The notes beneath the pieces were generated by a model that did no database searches, was not told the DNA's origin, and saw only the letters and a program-made list of their open reading frames with translations. This document shows, piece after piece, positions 1 to 5,471 of a DNA stretch of 6,058 nucleotides (its first letter is position 1; each line of letters opens with the position of its first letter). Source of the stretch: an uncultured Lachnospiraceae bacterium (lineage in GTDB: Bacteria > Bacillota > Clostridia > Lachnospirales > Lachnospiraceae); the NCBI GenBank assembly GCA_902783735.1, contig CACZSE010000132.1, forward strand, positions 1-6,058, given 5' to 3'. Both the position numbers and the translations under genes were made by a program.

Positions 1-33
1 AATCAATATAGATATGATAAATGGAGAATCATT

Positions 34-672
34 ATGAATAAGGTTTTGGATGAATTGTGCAGCTATGGGGTTGTTCCCGTGGTTGTACTCAACAGGGCAG
101 AGGATGCGAAGCCTCTTGCAGAAGCTCTTTGCAACGGAGGACTTAAATGTGCGGAGGTTACCTTCAGGACCGACGCAGCCGAAGAGTCCATAAAGATCAT
201 GTCAAAGGAATTTCCCGAGATGATGGTCGGAGCAGGTACCGTACTTACCATCGATCAGGTTGACAGAGCCGTTGCGGCAGGTGCAAGGTTTATAGTAAGT
301 CCCGGTTTTGATCCGGAGATAGTCGACTATTGTTTGAGCAAAGAGATTCCGGTTGTTCCGGGATGCGTTACTCCGTCGGAGGTTGCTCAGGGTGTGAAGA
401 GAGGCCTTGAAGTGCTAAAGTTTTTCCCTGCGCAACAGGCAGGCGGTGTTGCCATGATAAAAGCCATGGCTGCTCCCTATACAGGTGTGAAATTCATGCC
501 TACAGGCGGTATCAATGCAAAAAATCTTGAAGAATACCTTTCGTTTTCCAAGATCGTTGCATGCGGTGGAAGCTGGATGGTAAAAGCCGATCTTATAGAT
601 TCGGGAGATTTTAAAAAGATCACCGAGCTGACGGCCGAGGCTGTTAAACTCGTTGAAAATATCAGAAAGTAG
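34..672 (+). CDS. eda: KDPG aldolase (2-dehydro-3-deoxy-6-phosphogluconate aldolase, class I)
   Basis: This cytosolic enzyme cleaves 2-keto-3-deoxy-6-phosphogluconate into pyruvate and glyceraldehyde 3-phosphate, the last step of hexuronate catabolism and of the Entner-Doudoroff route. The 212-residue protein has the normal length for the family, a single TIM barrel. Visible landmarks are EVTFRT at 41-46 (Glu41 and Arg45 match the catalytic Glu45 and Arg49 of the E. coli enzyme), VGAGTVL at 65-71, SPGF at 89-92, LKFFPA at 128-133 with the Schiff-base Lys129, PTGGI at 156-160 and GGSW at 178-181. The residue after FFPA is Gln134 where E. coli has Glu. The ATG is preceded by GGAG at 23-26 with 7 nt spacing. 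The gene sits 9 nt upstream of the KDG kinase, which makes the KDPG substrate, so a role in hexuronate breakdown is more likely than a complete Entner-Doudoroff pathway. Some homologues also act on 4-hydroxy-2-oxoglutarate, which the sequence cannot exclude. Confidence 0.95.
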   Translation: MNKVLDELCSYGVVPVVVLNRAEDAKPLAEALCNGGLKCAEVTFRTDAAEESIKIMSKEFPEMMVGAGTVLTIDQVDRAVAAGARFIVSPGFDPEIVDYCLSKEIPVVPGCVTPSEVAQGVKRGLEVLKFFPAQQAGGVAMIKAMAAPYTGVKFMPTGGINAKNLEEYLSFSKIVACGGSWMVKADLIDSGDFKKITELTAEAVKLVENIRK

Positions 673-676
673 AGAG
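671..676 (+). promoter_or_regulatory. Ribosome binding site deciding the kdgK start
   Basis: AGAGAG overlaps the eda stop codon and stands 5 nt before the ATG at 682. It supports ATG 682 over the in-frame GTG at 676, which would consume the last base of this motif and add only two residues. Overlap of the site with the upstream stop suggests translational coupling of the two genes (inference). Confidence 0.55.
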
Positions 677-681
677 TGATT

Positions 682-1716
682 ATGAGTAAGAAAGTTATTA
701 CCATGGGTGAGATAATGCTCAGATTATCCACACCGAATAATGAGAGATTCATACAGGCCGATGAATTCGATGTTTGCTACGGCGGAGGCGAGGCAAATGT
801 AGCAGTCTCTCTTTCCAATTTCGGCTATGAGACGGAATTTGTAACTGCCGTTCCCGATCAGGCTATAGGAGAGAGTGCCGTAGCGGCTTTAAGAAAATAC
901 AATGTAGGAACAAAATATATCGCCAGATGCGGTGACAGACTGGGAATATATTTTCTTGAGACCGGTTCGGCGATGCGTGCCAGCAACGTGATCTATGACA
1001 GAGCGGGAAGCTCTATAGCAACCGTTACACCGGATAAATTTGATTTCGATAAGATCTTTGCGGACGCCGACTGGTTCCATTTTACCGGCATAACTCCGGC
1101 AATAAGCGACAGTGCTGCCGTACTCATAAAGGAAGCTCTTATAGCTGCTAAAAAGGCAGGAGTGACGGTTTCGGTGGATCTTAATTTCCGTAAGAAACTC
1201 TGGAGCAGTGAAAAAGCAAAGAAGGTCATGACGGATCTCATGCAGTATGTTGATATATGCATCGGAAATGAAGAGGATGCAGAGAAGGTTCTCGGATTTA
1301 AAGCTTCCGCTACCGATGTTACAAAAGGTGAATTGAATCTTGCCGGTTATGAAGAAGTTTTCAATGCCATGGCTGACACATTCGGATTTAAATATATCAT
1401 CAGTTCGCTCAGACAGTCGTATTCAGCATCAAATAACGGCTGGTCGGCCTGCATCATGGATGGTAAAACAAGAGAATTCTATCATTCCAAGACATATTCG
1501 ATCACACCGATCGTAGACAGAGTCGGAGGCGGAGATTCATTTGCGGCAGGTGTCATATGCGGATTATTGGATGAAAAGAACATGAAAGAGGCTCTTGAGT
1601 TCGGCGTTGCGGCTTCCGCACTTAAGCATACGATCCCCGGAGACTTCAATTATGTCACTCGTTCCGAGGTTGAAAATCTTGTGGGCGGAGACGGAAGCGG
1701 AAGAGTACAGAGATAA
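682..1716 (+). CDS. kdgK: 2-keto-3-deoxygluconate kinase (PfkB/ribokinase family)
   Basis: The product phosphorylates 2-keto-3-deoxygluconate with ATP to give KDPG, the substrate of the aldolase encoded just upstream. The 344-residue protein (from ATG 682) has the usual family length. It shows the N-terminal strand VITMGEIMLRL at 5-15, the sugar-binding PfkB signature GGGEANVAVSLSNFG at 34-48, and the C-terminal ATP/anion-hole signature DRVGGGDSF at 279-287 with catalytic-base Asp285. The anion hole reads GGGD instead of the more common GAGD of ribokinases. The tail ends in a Gly-rich stretch, GDGSGRVQR. A GTG at 676 is an alternative start, but the ATG fits the family N-terminus (MSKKVITMGE) and the spacing to the ribosome binding site. 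The PfkB fold is certain. The KDG specificity is inferred from overall resemblance and from pairing with eda; other ketose or fructose-type substrates are the main alternative. Confidence 0.9.
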   Translation: MSKKVITMGEIMLRLSTPNNERFIQADEFDVCYGGGEANVAVSLSNFGYETEFVTAVPDQAIGESAVAALRKYNVGTKYIARCGDRLGIYFLETGSAMRASNVIYDRAGSSIATVTPDKFDFDKIFADADWFHFTGITPAISDSAAVLIKEALIAAKKAGVTVSVDLNFRKKLWSSEKAKKVMTDLMQYVDICIGNEEDAEKVLGFKASATDVTKGELNLAGYEEVFNAMADTFGFKYIISSLRQSYSASNNGWSACIMDGKTREFYHSKTYSITPIVDRVGGGDSFAAGVICGLLDEKNMKEALEFGVAASALKHTIPGDFNYVTRSEVENLVGGDGSGRVQR

Positions 1717-1731
1717 AGATTTTTATATTTT

Positions 1732-1762
1732 GGCGTCGAAGTTTTTGCTTCGACGCCTTTTT
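1732..1762 (+). terminator. Rho-independent terminator of the eda-kdgK operon
   Basis: A perfect 10-bp stem (GGCGTCGAAG at 1732-1741 with CTTCGACGCC at 1748-1757) closes a 6-nt T-rich loop and is followed by five Ts at 1758-1762. It begins 15 nt after the kdgK stop. There is no matching A-tract on the left side, so it should act on plus-strand transcription only. Confidence 0.93.
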
Positions 1763-1769
1763 GTGCATA

Positions 1770-1798
1770 TTGAATACATATGCTCGGTGTGGTAGAAT
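1770..1798 (+). promoter_or_regulatory. Sigma-A type promoter of the purine permease gene
   Basis: The -35 TTGAAT (1770-1775) and -10 TAGAAT (1793-1798) are separated by exactly 17 bp. The -10 is extended by TGG at 1790-1792. Transcription should start near 1804-1806, giving a leader of only about 30 nt before the ATG at 1834. The -35 begins just 8 bp after the T-tract of the preceding terminator, so this gene is an independent unit. Confidence 0.8.
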
Positions 1799-1817
1799 TT
1801 CTTTAGTTGATTTTTTC

Positions 1818-1826
1818 AAAGGAGGG
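1818..1826 (+). promoter_or_regulatory. Strong ribosome binding site deciding the permease start
   Basis: AAAGGAGGGG contains a full GGAGG (1821-1825) placed 8 nt before ATG 1834. The upstream in-frame TTG at 1807 lies ahead of this motif and practically at the predicted transcription start, so it cannot be the real start. GTG at 1831 is directly adjacent to the ATG and is a weaker candidate. Confidence 0.85.
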
Positions 1827-1833
1827 GAAAGTG

Positions 1834-3255
1834 ATGGAGAAAAAATTCAAACTGAGTGAGAACAATACCAACGTAAAAACAGAGATCATAGCAGGTCTGA
1901 CAACTTTCATGACCATGGCTTATATCATTGCTCTGAATCCGAATCTTCTTACGGGATTCGATGTTGGAAGCTCACTTTGGAACGGTGTGTTCCTTGCAAC
2001 GGTCATTTCATCCGGGATCGGGTGCATATGCATGGCTCTTCTTGCAAACAAGCCTTTTGCCATGGCACCGGGCATGGGACTTAACAGTTTCTTTGCCGTA
2101 GTTGTTGCTAATATTGTGGGTATTACCGGATTGGGATACGTTGAGTCATTCCAGGCAGCCTTATGTGTTGTCCTGATCGAAGGTGTGGTATTTATCATAC
2201 TTTCTGTGCTCAATATCCGTGAAAAGATAGTAGATGGTATTCCGCTTGGTATCAGACTTGGTATCGCTCCTGCGATCGGTCTCATGCTCCTTAACATCGG
2301 TGTCGGTTCAAATGCCGGCATATATTCCGAGACAGGCGGTCCTTTCTATGCAATGAGAGATTTCTTCGGTGCTCTTACACCGAGTTATGCCAAGACAAAC
2401 ATGGGAAGCGGTTACGGCCCTATGGTCCTTACGGTTGTGACAATGCTTATAGGACTTTTTGCGATAGTTACATTGAGTCATAAAAATGTTAAAGGCTCGG
2501 TTCTTATCGGTATGATCATCGCTTCTGTCGTTTACTGGATAGGTGAGTTTGTATGCTTCGGAACAAATCCGTTCGAGTCTCTGGCTTCGGCAAGCTTTGT
2601 GCCTCCTTTTGCTGACATGGCTTCAACTACTTTGTTCAAATTTAATTTCCAGGCACTTTTCCAGGTGGGATGGTTTACAGTTATAACACTTGTCATCACA
2701 TTCTGCATTATTGATATGTTTGATACTATCGGAACTCTGGTTGGAACAGCTTCAAGGGCCGGCATGGTCGACAAGGAAGGCAATATGCCCAACATGAGAG
2801 AAGCATTGCTTTCAGATGCTATCGGTACTGTTGTCGGTTCATGTACAGGTACTTCAACGGTAACTACTTTCGTTGAGTCTGCTTCAGGTGTAGAGGCGGG
2901 CGGTCGTACCGGTCTGACAGCTCTTGTTACAGGCGTTCTTTTCCTTGCATGCATGTTCCTTGCTCCCATCGCAGCAGTCATTCCCGCACCGGCTACGAGC
3001 TCGGCGCTCATATATGTCGGTTATCTGATGCTCTGCGGTTTAAAGAAGGTAGATTTTGATGATATCGAACAGGGTCTTCCCGTTGCAATAATGCTCATCG
3101 GAATGCCTATTTCGGGTTCTATCGGCCATGGTATCGGCCTTGCGCTTATATCTTACACTGTTATCTGTGTTCTTAAGGGCGAAGCTAAGAAGGTTTCGGT
3201 GCTCACTTACGTGATCTCCGCTATCTTCCTTATCAAGTTCTTCTTAGCGATCTAA
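1834..3255 (+). CDS. NCS2-family purine permease, AzgA/PbuG type (guanine/hypoxanthine or adenine uptake)
   Basis: This integral membrane transporter likely imports a purine base (hypoxanthine, guanine or adenine) by proton symport. The 473-residue protein is almost entirely hydrophobic, as expected for the 14-helix UraA-like fold. Family landmarks of the AzgA branch are GLTTFMTMAYI near the N-terminus, the MAPGMGLNSFF segment, DMFDTIGT at 294-301, and the GTSTVTTFVESASG segment with Glu348 followed by VEAGGRTGLTAL. The acidic residues in the last two regions are the substrate and proton sites known for this family. Start chosen at ATG 1834 because of the GGAGG 8 nt upstream. The gene has its own promoter and terminator and stands alone, so its neighbours do not help to name the base. 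B. subtilis PbuG and PbuO and E. coli PurP and YgfQ are relatives by type; I cannot choose among them, so no symbol is given. Confidence 0.93.
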   Translation: MEKKFKLSENNTNVKTEIIAGLTTFMTMAYIIALNPNLLTGFDVGSSLWNGVFLATVISSGIGCICMALLANKPFAMAPGMGLNSFFAVVVANIVGITGLGYVESFQAALCVVLIEGVVFIILSVLNIREKIVDGIPLGIRLGIAPAIGLMLLNIGVGSNAGIYSETGGPFYAMRDFFGALTPSYAKTNMGSGYGPMVLTVVTMLIGLFAIVTLSHKNVKGSVLIGMIIASVVYWIGEFVCFGTNPFESLASASFVPPFADMASTTLFKFNFQALFQVGWFTVITLVITFCIIDMFDTIGTLVGTASRAGMVDKEGNMPNMREALLSDAIGTVVGSCTGTSTVTTFVESASGVEAGGRTGLTALVTGVLFLACMFLAPIAAVIPAPATSSALIYVGYLMLCGLKKVDFDDIEQGLPVAIMLIGMPISGSIGHGIGLALISYTVICVLKGEAKKVSVLTYVISAIFLIKFFLAI

Positions 3256-3271
3256 AACAGATATACATTTT

Positions 3272-3302
3272 AAAACAGGTGGCAAATTGCCACCTGTTTT
3301 TT
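3272..3302 (+). terminator. Rho-independent terminator of the permease gene, possibly bidirectional
   Basis: A 12-bp perfect stem (3272-3283 with 3289-3300, containing CAGGTGGC and GCCACCTG) closes a 5-nt loop AAATT and runs into a T-tract at 3297-3302. It starts 17 nt after the permease stop. The stem begins with four As, so on the minus strand it ends with four Us, and it lies about 60 nt past the end of the convergent acyltransferase gene. It could therefore also stop that transcript, though more weakly. No other hairpin with a T-tract is visible between the two genes. Confidence 0.9.
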
Positions 3303-3364
3303 ATTGCGTTAAAAAGGATTTGTTAACAACAGCCCAAACAAGAAAAGTATGGATATATGAGCTT

Positions 3365-4459
3365 TTATTGGGGATTCTTGCGCTTTCCGACCGCACGTGG
3401 CAGGAAACGGTTTAGAAGCAGGATCAGAATGGTCTCGATCAGCATGGTGATAAGAAGGATATTGAACAGCAGTACATATTCTTTGGCATGCCTGATATAC
3501 GGATTGATCTTATAGGCGATCACATTTCCTAAAAAAAGGATATAGAAATTTAAGTGTGTTGCCATTATGGTCAGCGAATTTTTTCCCCAGAATATGATCG
3601 GGGTCAGGAGCTTATTTGATGGCAGGCATCTGCATATAAGTATAAGGCCGAAGGATCCGAGACCGGCATTGAGTAAGAACAGTGCCACATTTCCGTAATC
3701 GAGGTTGTGGATATCGATATTGCTGTTAAATCCGGCCAGATAAGCTGTCAGCACAAGAAGAAAAACACCTGATATCAAACAGATCGATCTGTTCTTTATG
3801 GTGATCTTATGACTATCGTCTAAAAAGGCTTCATTTTTTGGATATCTGCGGGAGATCACTTTAATAAGCATAAACGGAACAACTATAAATATGAGACATA
3901 TCATGCATCTTATCAGCTCAAAAGGAAAGCTCAGCAGAAAATATCTTCTGAGATTTTCTTTTGAGAGTTCAAATACCGGAGCAAAAAAACGGTTTGTAGC
4001 AAAGCCGATGCATGATAACAGGACTGAAGCTGCTATTGCTTTTTTCTCACCCAGATGCTTAACCAAAAATACAAAAAGGATCTCGCAGAAAAATAACGTG
4101 GTCAGAAACCATAGAGGTCCGCTTCCGCTGAAGGTGCCGGTGCATATTAGATTTATCTTAAGATCGCGCATGGATATCTGTTTAAAATAGACACTCAGTA
4201 TATCTATCAAAGAATAGGTTATGCTGAAAAACAGATACGGTACGATCATGGTTTCGAGCTTCCCGTACAGGAATTCACGCATCGTTATCTGAGAAAAGTC
4301 TTTTTTCGCGAGAAGGATTCCCGAAACAATAAAAAAGAGCGGCATGTGAAATGAAAACACCCATGTTATCACCTTTTCATTTACAAAAGTAGCATGCCCC
4401 AGGACGACCAGAAAAATCCCTATTCCTTTGGTCAGATCCAAATATCCGAGTCGTTTCAT
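3365..4459 (-). CDS. Membrane acyltransferase, Acyltransferase_3 family (OafA/NolL-like)
   Basis: This polytopic membrane protein of 364 residues has about nine to ten hydrophobic segments. Members of the family move an acyl group, usually acetyl, onto sugars of surface polysaccharides, glycolipids or antibiotics. The hallmarks are in the first helices: YLDLTKGIGIFLVVLGH at 6-22, with the conserved Lys11 and catalytic-type His22, then FHMPLFFIVSG at 37-47. KLETMIVPY at 67-75 and GPLWFL at 114-119 are further family motifs, and a THLNF segment near the end fits the usual last-helix region. Its length matches the bare transmembrane domain, with no added SGNH hydrolase domain. The start is ATG at 4457-4459, with GGAG at 4468-4471 on the minus strand 8 nt upstream. 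It stands alone, convergent with the permease and divergent from metF, with no glycosyltransferase beside it, so the acceptor is unknown. The sequence looks more AT-rich than its neighbours by eye, which may hint at a different history. Confidence 0.88.
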   Translation of the reverse strand: MKRLGYLDLTKGIGIFLVVLGHATFVNEKVITWVFSFHMPLFFIVSGILLAKKDFSQITMREFLYGKLETMIVPYLFFSITYSLIDILSVYFKQISMRDLKINLICTGTFSGSGPLWFLTTLFFCEILFVFLVKHLGEKKAIAASVLLSCIGFATNRFFAPVFELSKENLRRYFLLSFPFELIRCMICLIFIVVPFMLIKVISRRYPKNEAFLDDSHKITIKNRSICLISGVFLLVLTAYLAGFNSNIDIHNLDYGNVALFLLNAGLGSFGLILICRCLPSNKLLTPIIFWGKNSLTIMATHLNFYILFLGNVIAYKINPYIRHAKEYVLLFNILLITMLIETILILLLNRFLPRAVGKRKNPQ

Positions 4460-4494
4460 ACAGTTATCTCCGATAGTGTCATTTGTTCAAAATA

Positions 4495-4523
4495 ATTATA
4501 GCATTTTTGTGCAATATACACTA
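4495..4523 (-). promoter_or_regulatory. Extended -10 promoter of the acyltransferase gene
   Basis: On the minus strand TGCTATAAT (plus positions 4495-4503) is a perfect extended -10. The hexamer 17 bp upstream (TAGTGT, plus 4518-4523) is a poor -35, which an extended -10 can compensate. Start of transcription is predicted near 4488, leaving about 28 nt of leader that contains the GGAG site. The -35 region coincides with the -10 box of the divergent metF promoter. Confidence 0.65.
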
Positions 4524-4527
4524 TAAT
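4499..4527 (+). promoter_or_regulatory. Promoter of metF with consensus -10 box
   Basis: TATAAT at 4522-4527 is a perfect -10 box. No good -35 is present: TAGCAT at 4499-4504 gives 17-bp spacing but matches TTGACA at only two positions. Transcription should start near 4534, about 34 nt before the metF ATG at 4568. A leader of this size cannot hold an S-box (SAM) riboswitch. The weak -35 suggests either an activator or low expression (inference). Confidence 0.6.
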
Positions 4528-4557
4528 GGAAATGATATTTTGTACTATTATATGGAT

Positions 4558-4561
4558 AGGA
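4558..4561 (+). promoter_or_regulatory. Ribosome binding site deciding the metF start
   Basis: AGGA stands 6 nt, all Ts, before ATG 4568. The in-frame ATG at 4526 overlaps the -10 box TATAAT and would lie outside the transcript, so 4568 is the start. Confidence 0.75.
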
Positions 4562-4567
4562 TTTTTT

Positions 4568-5437
4568 ATGAAACTTACGGAGATTTATAAGAATAAGGGC
4601 AAGAGTGTTTTATCTTTTGAGATCTTTCCGCCTAAGAAGGACGAAGAGTTAAGAGACATTGAACCCACGTTGGATATACTCAGTGAACTTAAGCCTGATT
4701 TTATAAGCGTGACTTTCGGCGCGGGAGGAAGTTCGAATAACAATAAAACGATCGATCTTGCAAGAAAGATCAAGGAAGTCTATAAGATCGAACCTGTAGT
4801 ACATCTTACGGGTCTTGCTTATACACAAAACGAGATAGATGAGTTTATAAAGGCTCTTGAGGCAGCGGGCATAGAAAACATTCTGGCACTCAGAGGCGAT
4901 GAGAATCCCAATGCTCCGTCAAAAGGCGTGTTTAATTATGCTTCCGATCTTATCTCATACCTTAAGCCGAAGACAGATTTCTGCATAGCGGGAGCATGTT
5001 ATCCCGAGGATCATCCTCAGAGTCCCAATCATGTTTGTGAGATGTTAAACCTTAAGAAAAAGGTTGAAGCGGGAGCGGAGATCTTATTGTCACAGTTGTT
5101 TTTTGATAACAATAATTTCTATGCATTTGAAGAGGATGCAAGGATCGCAGGTATAGAAGTTCCCATTACACCGGGCATCATGCCTGCCATAAAGGCTGCC
5201 CAGATACAGCGTATGGTCACAACCTGCGGCGCCGTTCTTCCGCCCAAATTTGCAAAGATCATAGAAAAATACGGCGACAACAAAGAAGCGATGTTTGATG
5301 CCGGCATGGCCTATGCCATGAGTCAGATCATCGATCTTTTGACAAACGGAGTCGACGGAATACATCTGTACACCATGAACCGTCCCAAGGTTGCCAGAAC
5401 GATCTGCGACGGCATTAAGAATATTGTAAATGTTTAG
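4568..5437 (+). CDS. metF: 5,10-methylenetetrahydrofolate reductase
   Basis: This cytosolic FAD enzyme reduces 5,10-methylene-THF to 5-methyl-THF, the methyl donor for methionine synthesis and, in acetogens, for the methyl branch of CO2 fixation. The 289-residue single-domain TIM barrel is close to the 296 residues of E. coli MetF. Key residues are recognisable: Glu18 in SFEIFPPKK (E. coli Glu28), Asp111 in LALRGDENP (E. coli Asp120, near the flavin), and Gln176 in SQLFFD (E. coli Gln183, folate side). SVTFGAGGSS in the N-terminal third and GIHLYTMNRP near the C-terminus are also typical. Start at ATG 4568 is set by the AGGA site and by the family N-terminus (MKLTEIYKNKGKSVLSFE); an upstream ATG at 4526 lies in the promoter. 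No metV, metH or folate gene is in view, so the electron donor (NADH or a MetV/ferredoxin partner) cannot be told. An unidentified membrane protein follows after 34 nt and may share the transcript. Confidence 0.95.
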   Translation: MKLTEIYKNKGKSVLSFEIFPPKKDEELRDIEPTLDILSELKPDFISVTFGAGGSSNNNKTIDLARKIKEVYKIEPVVHLTGLAYTQNEIDEFIKALEAAGIENILALRGDENPNAPSKGVFNYASDLISYLKPKTDFCIAGACYPEDHPQSPNHVCEMLNLKKKVEAGAEILLSQLFFDNNNFYAFEEDARIAGIEVPITPGIMPAIKAAQIQRMVTTCGAVLPPKFAKIIEKYGDNKEAMFDAGMAYAMSQIIDLLTNGVDGIHLYTMNRPKVARTICDGIKNIVNV

Positions 5438-5458
5438 ATCATTACCGGGAAGGAAATA

Positions 5459-5463
5459 GAGGA
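5459..5463 (+). promoter_or_regulatory. Ribosome binding site of the partial membrane-protein gene
   Basis: GAGGA lies 8 nt before ATG 5472 and supports that start. Nothing resembling a terminator hairpin separates it from the metF stop at 5437. Confidence 0.7.
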
Positions 5464-5471
5464 AGACAGTT

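Noticed and set aside
13..18. TATGAT resembling a -10 box before eda
   Set aside because: Transcription would start about 8 nt before the ATG, within or past the ribosome binding site, and any -35 would be outside the window.
1807..1833. TTG and GTG codons as earlier starts of the purine permease
   Set aside because: TTG 1807 precedes the GGAGG site and sits at the predicted transcription start. ATG 1834 has ideal spacing to GGAGG.
2532..3011. Minus-strand open frame of 159 codons inside the purine permease gene
   Set aside because: It is antisense to a clearly conserved transporter, and its Pro/Thr/Val-rich composition is typical of the reverse of a membrane-protein gene.
3320..3329. Perfect 10-bp palindrome TTGTTAACAA between the convergent genes
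   Set aside because: It is short, AT-rich and downstream of both genes, so an operator role is implausible. A chance occurrence is the simplest explanation.
4526..4567. Upstream in-frame ATG that would add 14 residues to MetF
   Set aside because: It overlaps the TATAAT -10 box, has no ribosome binding site, and the added hydrophobic residues are foreign to the MetF family.
4528..4567. Possible SAM (S-box) riboswitch before metF
   Set aside because: The predicted leader is only about 34 nt and contains no stem arrangement of that class and no terminator hairpin.
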